A stretch of DNA of 64,000 nucleotides, taken from positions 186,001 through 250,000 of the forward strand of contig NZ_JAGGLB010000011.1 in the NCBI RefSeq assembly GCF_017874215.1, in the 5' to 3' direction. The notes under the pieces were generated by a model. It saw only the letters and a list, made by a program, of their open reading frames with translations, had not been told where the DNA came from and did not search any database. The stretch's first letter is position 1; every line of letters begins with the position of its first letter. Positions 41,562 through 50,774 of this stretch are shown in pieces. A program made the translations under genes and the position numbers. The DNA is from Paenibacillus eucommiae (lineage in GTDB: Bacteria; Bacillota; Bacilli; Paenibacillales; NBRC-103111).

Positions 41562-42299
41562 TTAAGTAAGAATATAATCATAAATAATTTTTGCTACTGC
41601 ATGCTCATTATTCGTCACTGTAACATGATCGGCAATAAGCTTTACACCTTCTTGTGCATTTCCCATAGCCACTCCAAGTCCAGCCTTGCGAATCATTGCC
41701 GTATCATTCTCGCTGTCACCCATAGCAACTACTTCGGACATGCTAATATTAAGAACCTCACAGAGCTCTAGAAGGCCGCTTGCCTTACTTATCCCCCTCG
41801 GGTTGATCTCAAGATTGGAAGGATGAGAATTCGTAATCTCTAGCTCGCCCCAGGCAGCTACAAGCTGTCTAATCTCTGAAAGCACGGTTAAATTCTCTGT
41901 GAAAAAACCAAACTTCAGCCATTCCGGGCTGTCTATATCTTCAATCCAATTCTCCGTATTATACATGCCCTCAACCGCATAAGCCCACCACCAGCTGTCG
42001 TATTTCACGGCAACAGTATGAAGCCTGCGCACCAGATCCGCGGAAAGCTTATGACGCTTGAGCAAATTACCCGGTGCTCTCCAGATCTCGCTGCCGTTAG
42101 CCGTAATCATCGGCGTCTGCAGGCCAAGCTCCACGGCAAAAGGCAGTGCGCTTTGCACGCCACGCCCTGTCGAGAAAATAACGGTCACTCCGGCTTCCAA
42201 CGCAGCGTGAATCGCCTGGCGGTTTTCCTCGGAGATCAGACTCTCTTCATTTAGCAGCGTTCCATCCATATCGAGTGCTAGCAGTTTATAGGTTCCCAT
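41562..42299 (-). CDS. HAD hydrolase, Cof subfamily
   Basis: A 245-residue phosphatase of the IIB (Cof) class. Motif I is LLALDMDGTLL (residues 6-16), motif II FSTGRG near 42, the cap domain spans about 85-180, the lysine region is SKASGLLELCE and motif IV is MGDSENDTAMI near 195. Substrates of such enzymes are sugar phosphates, flavin nucleotides or PLP; it cannot be specified. AGGAGGAG precedes the ATG. Located 66 bp after asnB. Confidence 0.92.
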   Translation of the reverse strand: MGTYKLLALDMDGTLLNEESLISEENRQAIHAALEAGVTVIFSTGRGVQSALPFAVELGLQTPMITANGSEIWRAPGNLLKRHKLSADLVRRLHTVAVKYDSWWWAYAVEGMYNTENWIEDIDSPEWLKFGFFTENLTVLSEIRQLVAAWGELEITNSHPSNLEINPRGISKASGLLELCEVLNISMSEVVAMGDSENDTAMIRKAGLGVAMGNAQEGVKLIADHVTVTNNEHAVAKIIYDYILT

Positions 42300-42365
42300 T
42301 TGCTCCTCCTGTTGGAAACGAACAGGATAATCCCTGTCTCGCTTCCCTCTCTTGTTAGTAGCAAT

Positions 42366-44240
42366 TTAGTAAGCAACTGCAACTTGTTTAGGCAATTCCT
42401 CCATAAATGTCACGTGCCACAATGCAAAAACATAAATGGTCCAGATGCGGCGCGCATAGTCGCCTTGGCCATTGCGGTGCTTCTGCACCATTTGCTCAAC
42501 AACCGGGATGTTGATGTAGTCTTCGATCCCGCTTGCTTTGATTTGCTCCAGCAGCGTTCCGCCCATGGGACCCTTCAGCCATTCACGAAGCGGTACGGGA
42601 AAGCCCAGCTTTGGCCTGTTAAGGATAAAGTCAGGGATGATCCCTTCCATCGCTTTACGGAAAATATATTTCGTAGTCCCGTTGGCGATGCGGTATTTGG
42701 CTGGAATGCGCCGCGCGATTTCGAACAGCTCCTTGTCCAGAAAAGGAACCCGCAGCTCCAAAGAATGAGCCATCGTCATTTTATCAGCTTTCATCAGAAT
42801 ATCGCCAGGCATCCATAAATTCAGATCTATATACTGCATGCGCGATACCGGATCAAGATGCTTCGTTTTATTATAATAATCTGCTGCGATTTGTTGTGGG
42901 TTCTTATAGGCTCTCAGCATCTCTTTGTCGAGACGAAGCACTTCAGCCTTCATATCCTCCGAGAAAATCTTGGCGTTACCGAGGAAACGCTCTTCCAGCG
43001 GTGTAGTTCCGCGGATTAAGTAATTGCGCCCTGTTATCCCGCTCGGCAAGGCACGGGCAATCCGGTTCAGCAGCCGGCGGATTGGCAGCGGCAGACGCTC
43101 TATCGGTGCTAATGACATGGGTTCCCGATAAATCCGATAGCCTCCGAACAGCTCATCGGCTCCTTCACCTGAGAGCACAACCGTTACATGCTCCTTGGCC
43201 AGCTTCGCCACATGATAAAGCGCAATGGCTGAAGGATCGGCCACCGGTTCATCCTGATGCCAGATCGCGCTGGGCAGTGCTGAGAAGAAGTCGTTGCTTG
43301 TGATGATTTTGGAATAATGATCTGTCCCTAACGCATCTGCTGTCTGTTTAGCAATCGTCGTCTCATTGTTCGGACCGTCGAACCCAACAGAAAAGGTGCG
43401 GATCGGCTCTATCCCGCTCATATAAGTCGCAATGGCCGTCGAGTCTATGCCGCTTGAAAGGAAGCAGCCACGATCCACATCGCTCACCATATGATGGATA
43501 ACGGAGTCCTTAAGCTTCTCGCGGATTTCCTCCACATAATACTCAAAGGGGCGGTCTTCAGGCTCGAACATCGGATCCCAATATTTATGTATCGATACAT
43601 CGCCATCAAAGCTGACCTTAATACTATGTCCCGGCGGCAGCTTATGAATGCCATAAAACATCGTATTCGGCTCCGGAACGTATTGAAACGTCAAATAATT
43701 CATCAGACTGTCGGTATGGATCAGACGATTCATACCCTCTGCTGCAAGAATACTTTTAATTTCGGAACCAAACAGGAATTGTCTGTCATTCATGTGATAA
43801 TAGAAGGGCTTGATACCGAAATGATCTCTGGCACCAAACAGTTGCCGCTTCTTCTTATCCCAAATGACAAATCCAAACATACCGCGCAGATGCTTCACAC
43901 ATTCTTCACCATACTCCTCATAGAGATGGACAATAACCTCCGTGTCCGTATGCGTGCGGAATTGATGCCCTCTGTCGATAAGCTGGCTCCGTAAAGATTT
44001 ATAATTGTAAATTTCTCCGTTAAAAACGATCCATACCGAATCGTCCTCATTCGCTAAGGGCTGATGCCCCTCTTGAATGTCAATAATCGAAAGCCTGCGA
44101 AAGCCAAGCCCTATTCGATTATCCACCCAAAAGCCGGAATCGTTCGGTCCCCGGTGGACAATTACCTTCGTCATCTGTTCCAGCATCGAAACAGCCGGTT
44201 CTCTATCTTCGAAATACATGACCCCGGTGATACCACACAT
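42366..44240 (-). CDS. asnB: Asparagine synthase (glutamine-hydrolysing), AsnB/AsnO type
   Basis: A 624-residue enzyme making asparagine from aspartate, glutamine and ATP. Cys2 of MCGITGV is the glutaminase nucleophile after methionine removal; HRGPNDSG, RLSIIDI and FNGEIYNY complete the glutaminase domain. The PP-loop is LSSGIDSTA near residue 260, and SGEGADELFGGY near 350 completes the synthetase site. GGAGGTG precedes the ATG, and GGTGT/ACACC around the ribosome site could form a small hairpin. It is the first gene of a minus-strand run ending with the flippase. The SSGIDST form of the PP-loop suggests the AsnO-like branch; a role in a modified pathway instead of free asparagine is possible. 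Confidence 0.93.
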   Translation of the reverse strand: MCGITGVMYFEDREPAVSMLEQMTKVIVHRGPNDSGFWVDNRIGLGFRRLSIIDIQEGHQPLANEDDSVWIVFNGEIYNYKSLRSQLIDRGHQFRTHTDTEVIVHLYEEYGEECVKHLRGMFGFVIWDKKKRQLFGARDHFGIKPFYYHMNDRQFLFGSEIKSILAAEGMNRLIHTDSLMNYLTFQYVPEPNTMFYGIHKLPPGHSIKVSFDGDVSIHKYWDPMFEPEDRPFEYYVEEIREKLKDSVIHHMVSDVDRGCFLSSGIDSTAIATYMSGIEPIRTFSVGFDGPNNETTIAKQTADALGTDHYSKIITSNDFFSALPSAIWHQDEPVADPSAIALYHVAKLAKEHVTVVLSGEGADELFGGYRIYREPMSLAPIERLPLPIRRLLNRIARALPSGITGRNYLIRGTTPLEERFLGNAKIFSEDMKAEVLRLDKEMLRAYKNPQQIAADYYNKTKHLDPVSRMQYIDLNLWMPGDILMKADKMTMAHSLELRVPFLDKELFEIARRIPAKYRIANGTTKYIFRKAMEGIIPDFILNRPKLGFPVPLREWLKGPMGGTLLEQIKASGIEDYINIPVVEQMVQKHRNGQGDYARRIWTIYVFALWHVTFMEELPKQVAVAY

Positions 44241-44347
44241 GGTGTTTCACACCTCCACACTATCTTCAAAATATGCAAGCTTTACGATAAATAAGTATAG
44301 CATAACTTGCCTTTCTTTACTCACCATTACTTATCTTTACTCAGTCT

Positions 44348-46417
44348 TTACTCTTTAGTCGAATCTTCCTCAATAAACCGGGCCGGATTTCCACTTAAAG
44401 CCCCGTTGGAATATTTATCGTAAGCCTCAAAAATTTTCGCGGCAATTGGAGAGGCTCCAAACTTACCATATCCGCCTTCTGGAACAACTACGGCTACAGC
44501 AAGCACGGGATCTTCAGCAGGAGCAAAGGCAATAAATACTGCATTATCTACCTTGCCTCCCGATACATCTTGCGTGGAAGTCCCTGTTTTGCGCGCTACT
44601 GTGTAGGGCAGCTCGGCAATTCCTATGGAGCTGCTCTTCATACCTTTAATGACAGCATCCCAGTAAGCGTCAGGAAATTCAGTTTCTTCCAGCACCTCTG
44701 GCTCAATCTTTTTAATAACTTCACCTTCATAGCTTCTGATTTCCTGCACAAATTGCGGCTTCATTCGTTTGCCCCTGCTCGCCAGCGTAGCTGTAAATTG
44801 AGCAAGCTGCAGTGTGGTGTATTTCTCATTTTGCCCCCAGGAAGCAAAAACCATAGCTGATTGATAGCTGTCATTCTCGGCATTTTTTATAAAATCATTC
44901 GAACCCTCATATTCGAAAGGCAGCCCGCTGCCCGTCTTGACCCCGAGTCCGAATTTGGCCATATATTCCGCCCATTTCTCAGTAACCAGCGGATTCTCGC
45001 CCCCATACTTCTGATAGAAAGGGATTCCAATCATTGCAGACATAAACGTATTGGAGGAAACCTCAATAGCCTTAACTGAATTAATCATACCGTTGCGGGC
45101 TCCGCTGGAATTTTGGATCCTACTGGTGTTGCCTCTGCCAAAGCTGAATGAGCCCACATCGTTATATGGCGTATTGATGCCGAAGAACCCTTCATTCAAT
45201 CCAATAAGTACGGTTAAAGGCTTAATAGTCGAGCCTAGAAATACGAGAGAAGATGGGTGCTTGTTCTTTTCTTTGTCCGGATAGTCGGCATAAGCAGTTC
45301 GGATCGTACCATTATTGACAAAAGGTAAAATCCGGTTATATTCCTCTGTACTGGAAATGCCACTCGTCCAAACGTTCACATCATAATCCGGCATACTGGC
45401 CATCGCTACAACATTGCCTGTCTTCACTTCCATGGCTACGGCATAGCCCGCTTTGGCATTGCTTCCTCTGCCTATGGTGCTGTTTCTTCTTGCTTCATTG
45501 GATCTGAGATACGCCAGCTGATCGGTAATCGCATGCTCGCTGGCCAGCTGTACATCTTTATTAATCGTCAGGATCAGATTATTGCCTTTCTCCGGCTTCG
45601 TAACCGTAACCCTGCCAATAATTCTTTCCAGTGCATCCACAGGGTACGTCTTGGAGCCATTAGTGCCGCGTAATACATCCTGGTACATTCTTTCAATACC
45701 ATCAAAGCCAACAGCTTCGGTATCCAGATAATTTACTGCATCGGGGTTATTTTGATAAATCTCCTTGGATCTGTCCGTGGAATAAGAACGCAAATAACCG
45801 ATAAGCTGAGTGGCGATCGTCGTCTTATTCTCTTCTTCCGTTTCATAGGTGCGGATGCTTTCCTCTGTAACCTCAAGCCACTTGTATTCATCACGATGCT
45901 CCAGCAGGAAAGCAATTTCCTCCTTGGAAAGATCGGATTTAATTTTGCGTGGAACATTATAGTAGCTAGGAAGCTTTACTTTGTTTTTATTAATGTCATA
46001 CCCCAAATCCATGGACAGGATGATGTCTGCTGCTGTGATTTCCTTTTGATCCTTTTTCCCGTGCTTTTGAAATGCGTATGCAAGCTTATGGGCCAGATTA
46101 ATGATGAAATCCGGGTCCTGATCGGGCTCAATCCGGAAAAAAAGCGACTGCATCGGCACCGTATAAGCCAAAGGCACGCCTTTGTTGTCGAAAATGTTTC
46201 CACGGATGGGGGCAATTTTCGTCGAGCGATTTTTTATAAAGCTCTCTTCCTCCGCATATTTCTTGCCCTCTACAAATTGAAGAATGGCCAGCCTCACAAT
46301 GAGTACGGAGAACAAGAGAAACGTGCAGAAGAAAAATAAATTGATGCGAAAAGAAAAGTGGCGCCGCTTGTGCTGCTCTTGCTTCTGCGGATCTTCCGTA
46401 TGCATGGATGATTTCAT
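44348..46417 (-). CDS. Class B penicillin-binding protein (PBP2-like transpeptidase)
   Basis: A 689-residue bitopic membrane protein that cross-links peptidoglycan. One transmembrane helix (residues about 25-45), a dimerisation domain beginning RSTKIAPIRGNIFDNKG, then the transpeptidase domain with SxxK in GSTIKPLT (near residue 395), SxN in VSSNTFM (near 455) and KTG in ARKTGTS (near 615). The ATG at 46417 lies 11 bases after AAAGGA; a GTG seven codons earlier is less likely. Similar to B. subtilis PbpH/PbpA-type rod-shape or spore enzymes. It is 34 bp after a HAD gene and probably co-transcribed with it. Confidence 0.92.
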   Translation of the reverse strand: MKSSMHTEDPQKQEQHKRRHFSFRINLFFFCTFLLFSVLIVRLAILQFVEGKKYAEEESFIKNRSTKIAPIRGNIFDNKGVPLAYTVPMQSLFFRIEPDQDPDFIINLAHKLAYAFQKHGKKDQKEITAADIILSMDLGYDINKNKVKLPSYYNVPRKIKSDLSKEEIAFLLEHRDEYKWLEVTEESIRTYETEEENKTTIATQLIGYLRSYSTDRSKEIYQNNPDAVNYLDTEAVGFDGIERMYQDVLRGTNGSKTYPVDALERIIGRVTVTKPEKGNNLILTINKDVQLASEHAITDQLAYLRSNEARRNSTIGRGSNAKAGYAVAMEVKTGNVVAMASMPDYDVNVWTSGISSTEEYNRILPFVNNGTIRTAYADYPDKEKNKHPSSLVFLGSTIKPLTVLIGLNEGFFGINTPYNDVGSFSFGRGNTSRIQNSSGARNGMINSVKAIEVSSNTFMSAMIGIPFYQKYGGENPLVTEKWAEYMAKFGLGVKTGSGLPFEYEGSNDFIKNAENDSYQSAMVFASWGQNEKYTTLQLAQFTATLASRGKRMKPQFVQEIRSYEGEVIKKIEPEVLEETEFPDAYWDAVIKGMKSSSIGIAELPYTVARKTGTSTQDVSGGKVDNAVFIAFAPAEDPVLAVAVVVPEGGYGKFGASPIAAKIFEAYDKYSNGALSGNPARFIEEDSTKE

Positions 46418-46451
46418 TGAATAACATGTCCTTTCCACTGCCTTATTTCAA

Positions 46452-47159
46452 TTATGGAAAAAGCTCGCGCAAAGAGCGGATACCTTTCCCCTTGAGATGA
46501 TCGTAACGTAGGATTTGGATCGCATCGATACCCACTTGCTTGGGTGCCCAAATATCATTTAAATCATGATCACCAATGTACAACAGATCTTCTGCAGAAA
46601 GCCCGGAGCGCGAGATCGCCAGCTCAAAAATGGCCGGGTCCGGCTTCTCCAGACCCACTTCGGTAGATACGATAACTGGATCGAAAAACGCAAGAATTCC
46701 TTTGCTTCGCAGGATTTCCTTCAATGTTGGAGCGAAATTGCTAACAATCCCCAATCGGAGCCCCATCTGCTGCATAAGCTGCAGACTCTCCCTTACATCC
46801 TCGAACAATTCGTATTGCTCAGGGGCCATATACATATCGTAAAGCTCATGACAGCAGTCATGAACCTCGTCTATACTCCATGCTTCGTCTACACCCAGCT
46901 TTTGCAGCACATACTTGTAGAGGTTGACCCAAAACATGCGGTCAGATTCTGGAGAACAAGCGGTGAATGGCTCAGGTTGTTTGCTATAATAAAATAGACG
47001 AAAAGCTTCCGTAAACAGTTCATTGATCACAGTCGCATCACGTGTTAGAGAGCGGTGTGACAAAAATTTCTGCAAAACCAATTCTGCTCCGGGAACCGTC
47101 AGAAGAGTTTCACTCGCGTCGAAATATACCATTTTGTAGTGATTAAGTAATTTTCGCAT
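46452..47159 (-). CDS. HAD family hydrolase with altered motif I
   Basis: A 235-residue HAD protein with an alpha-helical cap (about residues 20-105). Motif I reads VYFDASETLLT: the first aspartate (nucleophile) is present but the usual second aspartate (DxD) is serine. Motif II is LGIVSNF near 135, the lysine is in VGLEKPDPAIFE near 165 and motif IV is YIGDHDLNDIWAPKQVG near 190. Loss of the acid/base aspartate occurs in HDHD3-like and dehalogenase-like members, so it may not be a phosphatase. AAGGAG lies before two adjacent ATGs; the second is used here. Confidence 0.88.
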   Translation of the reverse strand: MRKLLNHYKMVYFDASETLLTVPGAELVLQKFLSHRSLTRDATVINELFTEAFRLFYYSKQPEPFTACSPESDRMFWVNLYKYVLQKLGVDEAWSIDEVHDCCHELYDMYMAPEQYELFEDVRESLQLMQQMGLRLGIVSNFAPTLKEILRSKGILAFFDPVIVSTEVGLEKPDPAIFELAISRSGLSAEDLLYIGDHDLNDIWAPKQVGIDAIQILRYDHLKGKGIRSLRELFP

Positions 47160-47238
47160 CATAGCTCCTTCGGAAATTCGTTGAAATCGAAGCCTTTTTG
47201 CAGTCTATTGTATAGTGTACCATATTTCACAGCCATAG

Positions 47239-47282
47239 AAAAAGAAGCCCTCTCCCTCAGCTTTCAAGTGAGTAGTGCTTCT
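47239..47282 (-). terminator. Terminator after the CvpA-transglutaminase gene
   Basis: On the minus strand AAGAAGCACTACTC and GAGGGCTTCTT-like sequence pair with internal mismatches and TTTTT follows. It separates the membrane-protein operon from the HAD-PBP pair. Confidence 0.55.
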
Positions 47283-47287
47283 TGTTT

Positions 47288-48433
47288 TCACGCTTCTTTG
47301 ATATGCGTCTGGTCGAAATCCGGGGGGTTAAACCACTCTCCGCCACTTGAAACCCAGGTGGAATCCAGCGATACCCACTCCTGCTTATCTTCTAAATAAA
47401 CTTCATTCCAGGCATGTGGTCCATAGCCGCCCTGCCCGTCATAACCAAGCCCTGTGACCACTTTCACTTCAAGTCCCACAGCTCTAGCCATTACAGCGTA
47501 AAGCCTTGAATAATCGATGCAGACTCCTTCACGCGTCTCGAACGTATCTGCCGGCGTTTGTTCCTTCCAGATGCGCTGCTCCTCATAAAGCTTCACTTTA
47601 TCCCAATCATACTGGACACGTGTTCCAACCCACTCGTAAAGAAGCTTGGCCTTTTCTTCCTGCGTATTGCCTTTGGCCGTAACTTGCACAGCAGCTTCTG
47701 CAATATCCGGAGATATGCTGGCATCCAGTATTTCATATTTGCGCTGTAAAATTTGGCCGAACTCCTGCTCAACCGCACGTGTAAATACAGGAACTTTGTC
47801 GGCAATAAAATCACCGGTGAAAGGCATGATAACTTCCTGGGCACCCTTCTGATACCAACCCGATGCTTGAATATAGCCTGTCACTGGAGTACTTGGAAAT
47901 AAGGAGACGTATATAAATAATATAGCCACCAGCATCAGCGCTCTTGTCATTCCAGCAATGGACCCGAGTAATCCTCCTACTAAAAAGCTGACAATGGACT
48001 TTGCTCCTTCTTTTCTCTCCTGCGTTCTTGTCAGCATCTTCTCAGTAAGTGGATCTACGAGCTTATACAGAACCAACTTTACCAAGAGATAACCAATAAG
48101 GAACAGAAGCCCAAATCTAAGCAGCGGAAAATCCCTGATACTAGTTACCAATGTATAATAAATCTGTTCCCACATCCCTATTTCTTCAGAGGGAATCTGC
48201 ACATTTTGCAGTTTAAGCCAGCTTTGAATTCTGGGAGATAACAGCTGCACGCCCTGCCACGCTATGAAGATGCTAAGAATAGCTACGATCCCGTCTACCA
48301 GCATAAGCAGCAAATGGCGTGCTGAGCCCGATGCGCCGCGGCGTATTCCTTGCAGAGCAGAGCCGGCCACAATCAAAAGAATGGCGATCGAAATCAGATT
48401 AAGGGTAGTCCAGTAATGTGCTGCGTCCGCCAT
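47288..48433 (-). CDS. Membrane protein with CvpA-like N-terminus and transglutaminase-like protease domain
   Basis: A 381-residue protein. Residues 1-200 hold five or so hydrophobic helices with a CvpA-like pattern (LNLISIAILLIVAGSALQGIRRG, later GGLLGSIAGMTRALMLVAIL). Residues 245-381 are a transglutaminase-like domain with the triad Cys in REGVCIDYSRLYA, His in GPHAWNEVY and Asp in SLDSTWV. Such exported or membrane-bound TGc domains act as proteases, amidases or transamidases; their substrate is unknown. ATG at 48433 has AAGGGAG upstream; the frame extends 18 codons further without a site. Third gene of an operon with two small membrane proteins. Confidence 0.85.
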   Translation of the reverse strand: MADAAHYWTTLNLISIAILLIVAGSALQGIRRGASGSARHLLLMLVDGIVAILSIFIAWQGVQLLSPRIQSWLKLQNVQIPSEEIGMWEQIYYTLVTSIRDFPLLRFGLLFLIGYLLVKLVLYKLVDPLTEKMLTRTQERKEGAKSIVSFLVGGLLGSIAGMTRALMLVAILFIYVSLFPSTPVTGYIQASGWYQKGAQEVIMPFTGDFIADKVPVFTRAVEQEFGQILQRKYEILDASISPDIAEAAVQVTAKGNTQEEKAKLLYEWVGTRVQYDWDKVKLYEEQRIWKEQTPADTFETREGVCIDYSRLYAVMARAVGLEVKVVTGLGYDGQGGYGPHAWNEVYLEDKQEWVSLDSTWVSSGGEWFNPPDFDQTHIKEA

Positions 48434-48449
48434 GCCTTTCTCCCTTCTT

Positions 48450-48890
48450 TTATGAAGATGAGCCGCTGTTTTTCTTTGCCTGCTCAATAAATGTACTTAC
48501 CACTCCGTCAGCCTGCATCGTAAAGGTGGCCCCCAGAAAGGTGACCTCCACATCGTTAGAGCCTACCTTGCCTTCTACTTTAAGATTTTTGGTAGTAATT
48601 ACAAAGGCTCCATCCTTGTCAACTGTATATTTAGCATCCTTAGCCTCGGAAGCCAGCGCTTTTGCTGCGCCATCTTTGGCTTCTTCCGTCGCTTTGGTAA
48701 CGATTGTTGTCCCTATACTTTGCAGCTTATCCTTATAATTAGCACCGTATACCACAATAACTCCAATAATAATGACTACAAGCACCCATTTCACTAATGT
48801 TTTAACGACTCCAATAACAATAAAAAGCACTATAATAGCTACAGCTATGAAATACCAACGATCTTGAGCAAATGTTATCCACTGATCCAC
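48450..48890 (-). CDS. Small membrane protein of unknown function
   Basis: A 146-residue protein from a GTG at 48890, eight bases after AAAGGGGG (the frame extends to 48950 but that would lack a site and overlap the next gene's end). Two adjacent hydrophobic segments, FIAVAIIVLFIVIGVV and WVLVVIIIGVIVVYGA, are followed by an extracytoplasmic or cytoplasmic domain rich in Lys, Ala, Asp and Val with beta-strand pattern (AFVITTKNLKVEGKVG, EVTFLGATFTM) and a Ser/Gly tail. I do not recognise the family. Located 16 bp before the transglutaminase-like gene. Confidence 0.75.
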   Translation of the reverse strand: MDQWITFAQDRWYFIAVAIIVLFIVIGVVKTLVKWVLVVIIIGVIVVYGANYKDKLQSIGTTIVTKATEEAKDGAAKALASEAKDAKYTVDKDGAFVITTKNLKVEGKVGSNDVEVTFLGATFTMQADGVVSTFIEQAKKNSGSSS

Positions 48891-48946
48891 TACAAATTCC
48901 CCCTTTATACTCTTTTTGCTTTTTACTTTTTGTTCGTATTGACATT

Positions 48947-49102
48947 TCACTCTTCATTTCTTTTTTTCCTCAGCCGCTCCAGTTTTCTTTGAATTTCAGC
49001 GCCTTTATCCCCATCTTTTCTGTATGTACGTAAAGAGGCACGGAATTTAAACAAAGCAATAACCAGCAAGGCTCCTAGAGCAAACCAAACGAAATTATCC
49101 AT
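48947..49102 (-). CDS. Small single-span membrane protein
   Basis: A 51-residue peptide: MDNFVWFALGALLVIALFKF, then a basic amphipathic tail ending RKLERLRKKRNEE. GGGGAGG is six bases before the ATG. It is the first gene of the operon, 56 bp before the next gene. The start with a transmembrane helix and a charged cytoplasmic helix resembles stress-induced or scaffold mini-proteins, but I do not recognise the family. Confidence 0.65.
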   Translation of the reverse strand: MDNFVWFALGALLVIALFKFRASLRTYRKDGDKGAEIQRKLERLRKKRNEE

Positions 49103-49249
49103 GCCAACCTCCCCAGATTACTAAAATTTGGATTGAATTGCAATGAGATTCATACTCTCAGCTTTAGAAATAATCATAACTGCAGGACAAGTAGCGTACA
49201 TCTTTAAGAGACAACTATTAGGCAAGCTATGCCAGTCAGGCGGTGTGAT

Positions 49250-50443
49250 ATGAGAACAGCAGTATGGCTTTATTTATTTATGTTCGTTGCCTTATTCGAT
49301 CTGCATGCACAATACCCCATTCTTTCCCCCTTTGCATTATCTCTGGGAGCTACGCCATCCTTTGTCGGTTTGATCCTTGGTGTTTATTCGATCACACATT
49401 TACCAGGCAATCTCCTTGCGGGTTATGGCGTAGATAAGTATGGGAGTAAATTTTTCATTATCTTTAGCCTAATTGTAGCAGGGATCGTGCTTATTTTTCA
49501 ATCCAGAGTTACGGATCCCTGGCAGCTCCTCTATATTCGTTCTATCAGCGGCTTTGTACTCGCCTTCCTGTCTCCAGCTTGTCTGGCCATGCTTGCCAAA
49601 ATAGCCAAGGACAGAGTTCACCGCAGCAAGCTAATGACAGGAAATGGACTCGTCCATACCCTTGCATCGGTGCTTTCTCCCGCAGTGGGAGCCATCCTGG
49701 TAGCCAAACTTGGCTTTACCGCCTCATTCACGGTTCTCGGCTGGATTCTCATTGTCACAGGCCTTCTGGCCATTCCAGGGCTGAAAGAACGGACAGCCAA
49801 GAAGGGCCACCCTCTACTGCAAGGCCAAGCTTCGCCCCTAACCCGGGAAGAGCAGCTTCTAATTGAGGCTGAAACAAATGCCGAGAAGAATCATGAAGCA
49901 GCCCGCGCAAGCTCTGTTCCTTGGCTCTTTTTTATGATTCCGCTAGCCATTTCATGCTCTCAAGGCATTTTGTTTTTTGAGCTTCCCTTAATGAAAGCTA
50001 CGGAAGGCTCGATCCTGACCTCTGGTATCTTTTTTTCGCTTGTCAGCTTAGGGGCTTTAAGCACGCTCAGCATGCTTTTTCTCAATCAAATTTCTGCTTT
50101 TTTGCGCACAATTGTTGGCTGTTTATCGCTTGCTCTGATATTCTTTGGTCTTGCAGTACATTGGCCAATCCCTTTGCATGTGTCCCTGTTTCTAATCGGC
50201 ATGTCCAAAGGTGTCATTTTCCCCGCTTTATCGACATTTCTTGCCAATATTACAAAAAGCAGCAGGTATGGTCGTGTCTTCTCACTGCTGTCTATAGCCT
50301 TTTCAATTGGTGCCTTTATAGGACCTATACTCGCCGGAAACCTGAGAGGGCAGATGTCCTCCTATTTCATAGCTTTTCTTATCCTAATGCTCGCGCTTTT
50401 ACTCCTTCCACTGCGTACCTTCAAAACTCCAGTAACGGCATAA
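49250..50443 (+). CDS. Major facilitator superfamily transporter
   Basis: A 397-residue membrane protein with twelve predicted helices in two halves, separated by a cytoplasmic loop (residues about 185-225, EEQLLIEAETNAEKNHEAAR). Motif A-like GYGVDKYGSKF follows helix 2 (residues 62-72). These are drug or metabolite exporters in general. The ATG at 49250 follows GGCGG; the one at 49229 has no site. Downstream a nine-G run and the inverted-repeat element at 50.5 kb follow within 15 bp of the stop. Substrate unknown. Confidence 0.88.
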   Translation: MRTAVWLYLFMFVALFDLHAQYPILSPFALSLGATPSFVGLILGVYSITHLPGNLLAGYGVDKYGSKFFIIFSLIVAGIVLIFQSRVTDPWQLLYIRSISGFVLAFLSPACLAMLAKIAKDRVHRSKLMTGNGLVHTLASVLSPAVGAILVAKLGFTASFTVLGWILIVTGLLAIPGLKERTAKKGHPLLQGQASPLTREEQLLIEAETNAEKNHEAARASSVPWLFFMIPLAISCSQGILFFELPLMKATEGSILTSGIFFSLVSLGALSTLSMLFLNQISAFLRTIVGCLSLALIFFGLAVHWPIPLHVSLFLIGMSKGVIFPALSTFLANITKSSRYGRVFSLLSIAFSIGAFIGPILAGNLRGQMSSYFIAFLILMLALLLLPLRTFKTPVTA

Positions 50444-50454
50444 AGGGGGGGGGA

Positions 50455-50656
50455 GTGCTTATCCCCCAATGTTGTCAGGTTAAGCTGGCCAAATATGTGC
50501 GATTTTTCGCCTACATTTAACCGCTTCGGCTCCGAGTAAGCACATTGTGGTTGGTTTTTCGCCTACATTCAGCCGCTTCGGATTGGGCGTGCCTACTAAT
50601 CGGGGAATGCTAAACCTCAACTTGCATGTTAACCTGACAACATTGTGCTTATCCCC
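50455..50656. mobile_element. MITE-like inverted-repeat element
   Basis: CAATGTTGTCAGGTTAA (50467-50483) and its exact reverse complement (50629-50645) bound a 178-bp segment; the 12-bp direct repeat GTGCTTATCCCC lies at 50455-50466 and 50645-50656. Inside, TTTTTCGCCTACATTYARCC-GCTTCGG occurs twice (50503-50529 and 50555-50581, two mismatches, 52 bp apart). No open frame is seen. The nature as mobile element is inferred; a long RNA hairpin at the end of the MFS gene is the alternative. The rest of 50444-50774 holds only the toprim gene promoter region. Confidence 0.55.
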
Positions 50657-50774
50657 TCAACTACATTCGTGAGCAAATGGCAGGTTTTCACTTTGCACAT
50701 TTCCCGGGAAATCTGTCATAATAAAAGCAAACCCGTTGCCCCAAAATGGCAACATCACTGAAAGGAGAACCTCC

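Noticed and set aside
45752..46339. 195-codon plus-strand open frame antisense to the PBP gene
   Set aside because: The PBP has all catalytic motifs on the other strand; the antisense frame has none.
46566..46997. 143-codon plus-strand open frame antisense to the HAD gene
   Set aside because: Shadow frame of the HAD gene, no ribosome site or recognisable domain.
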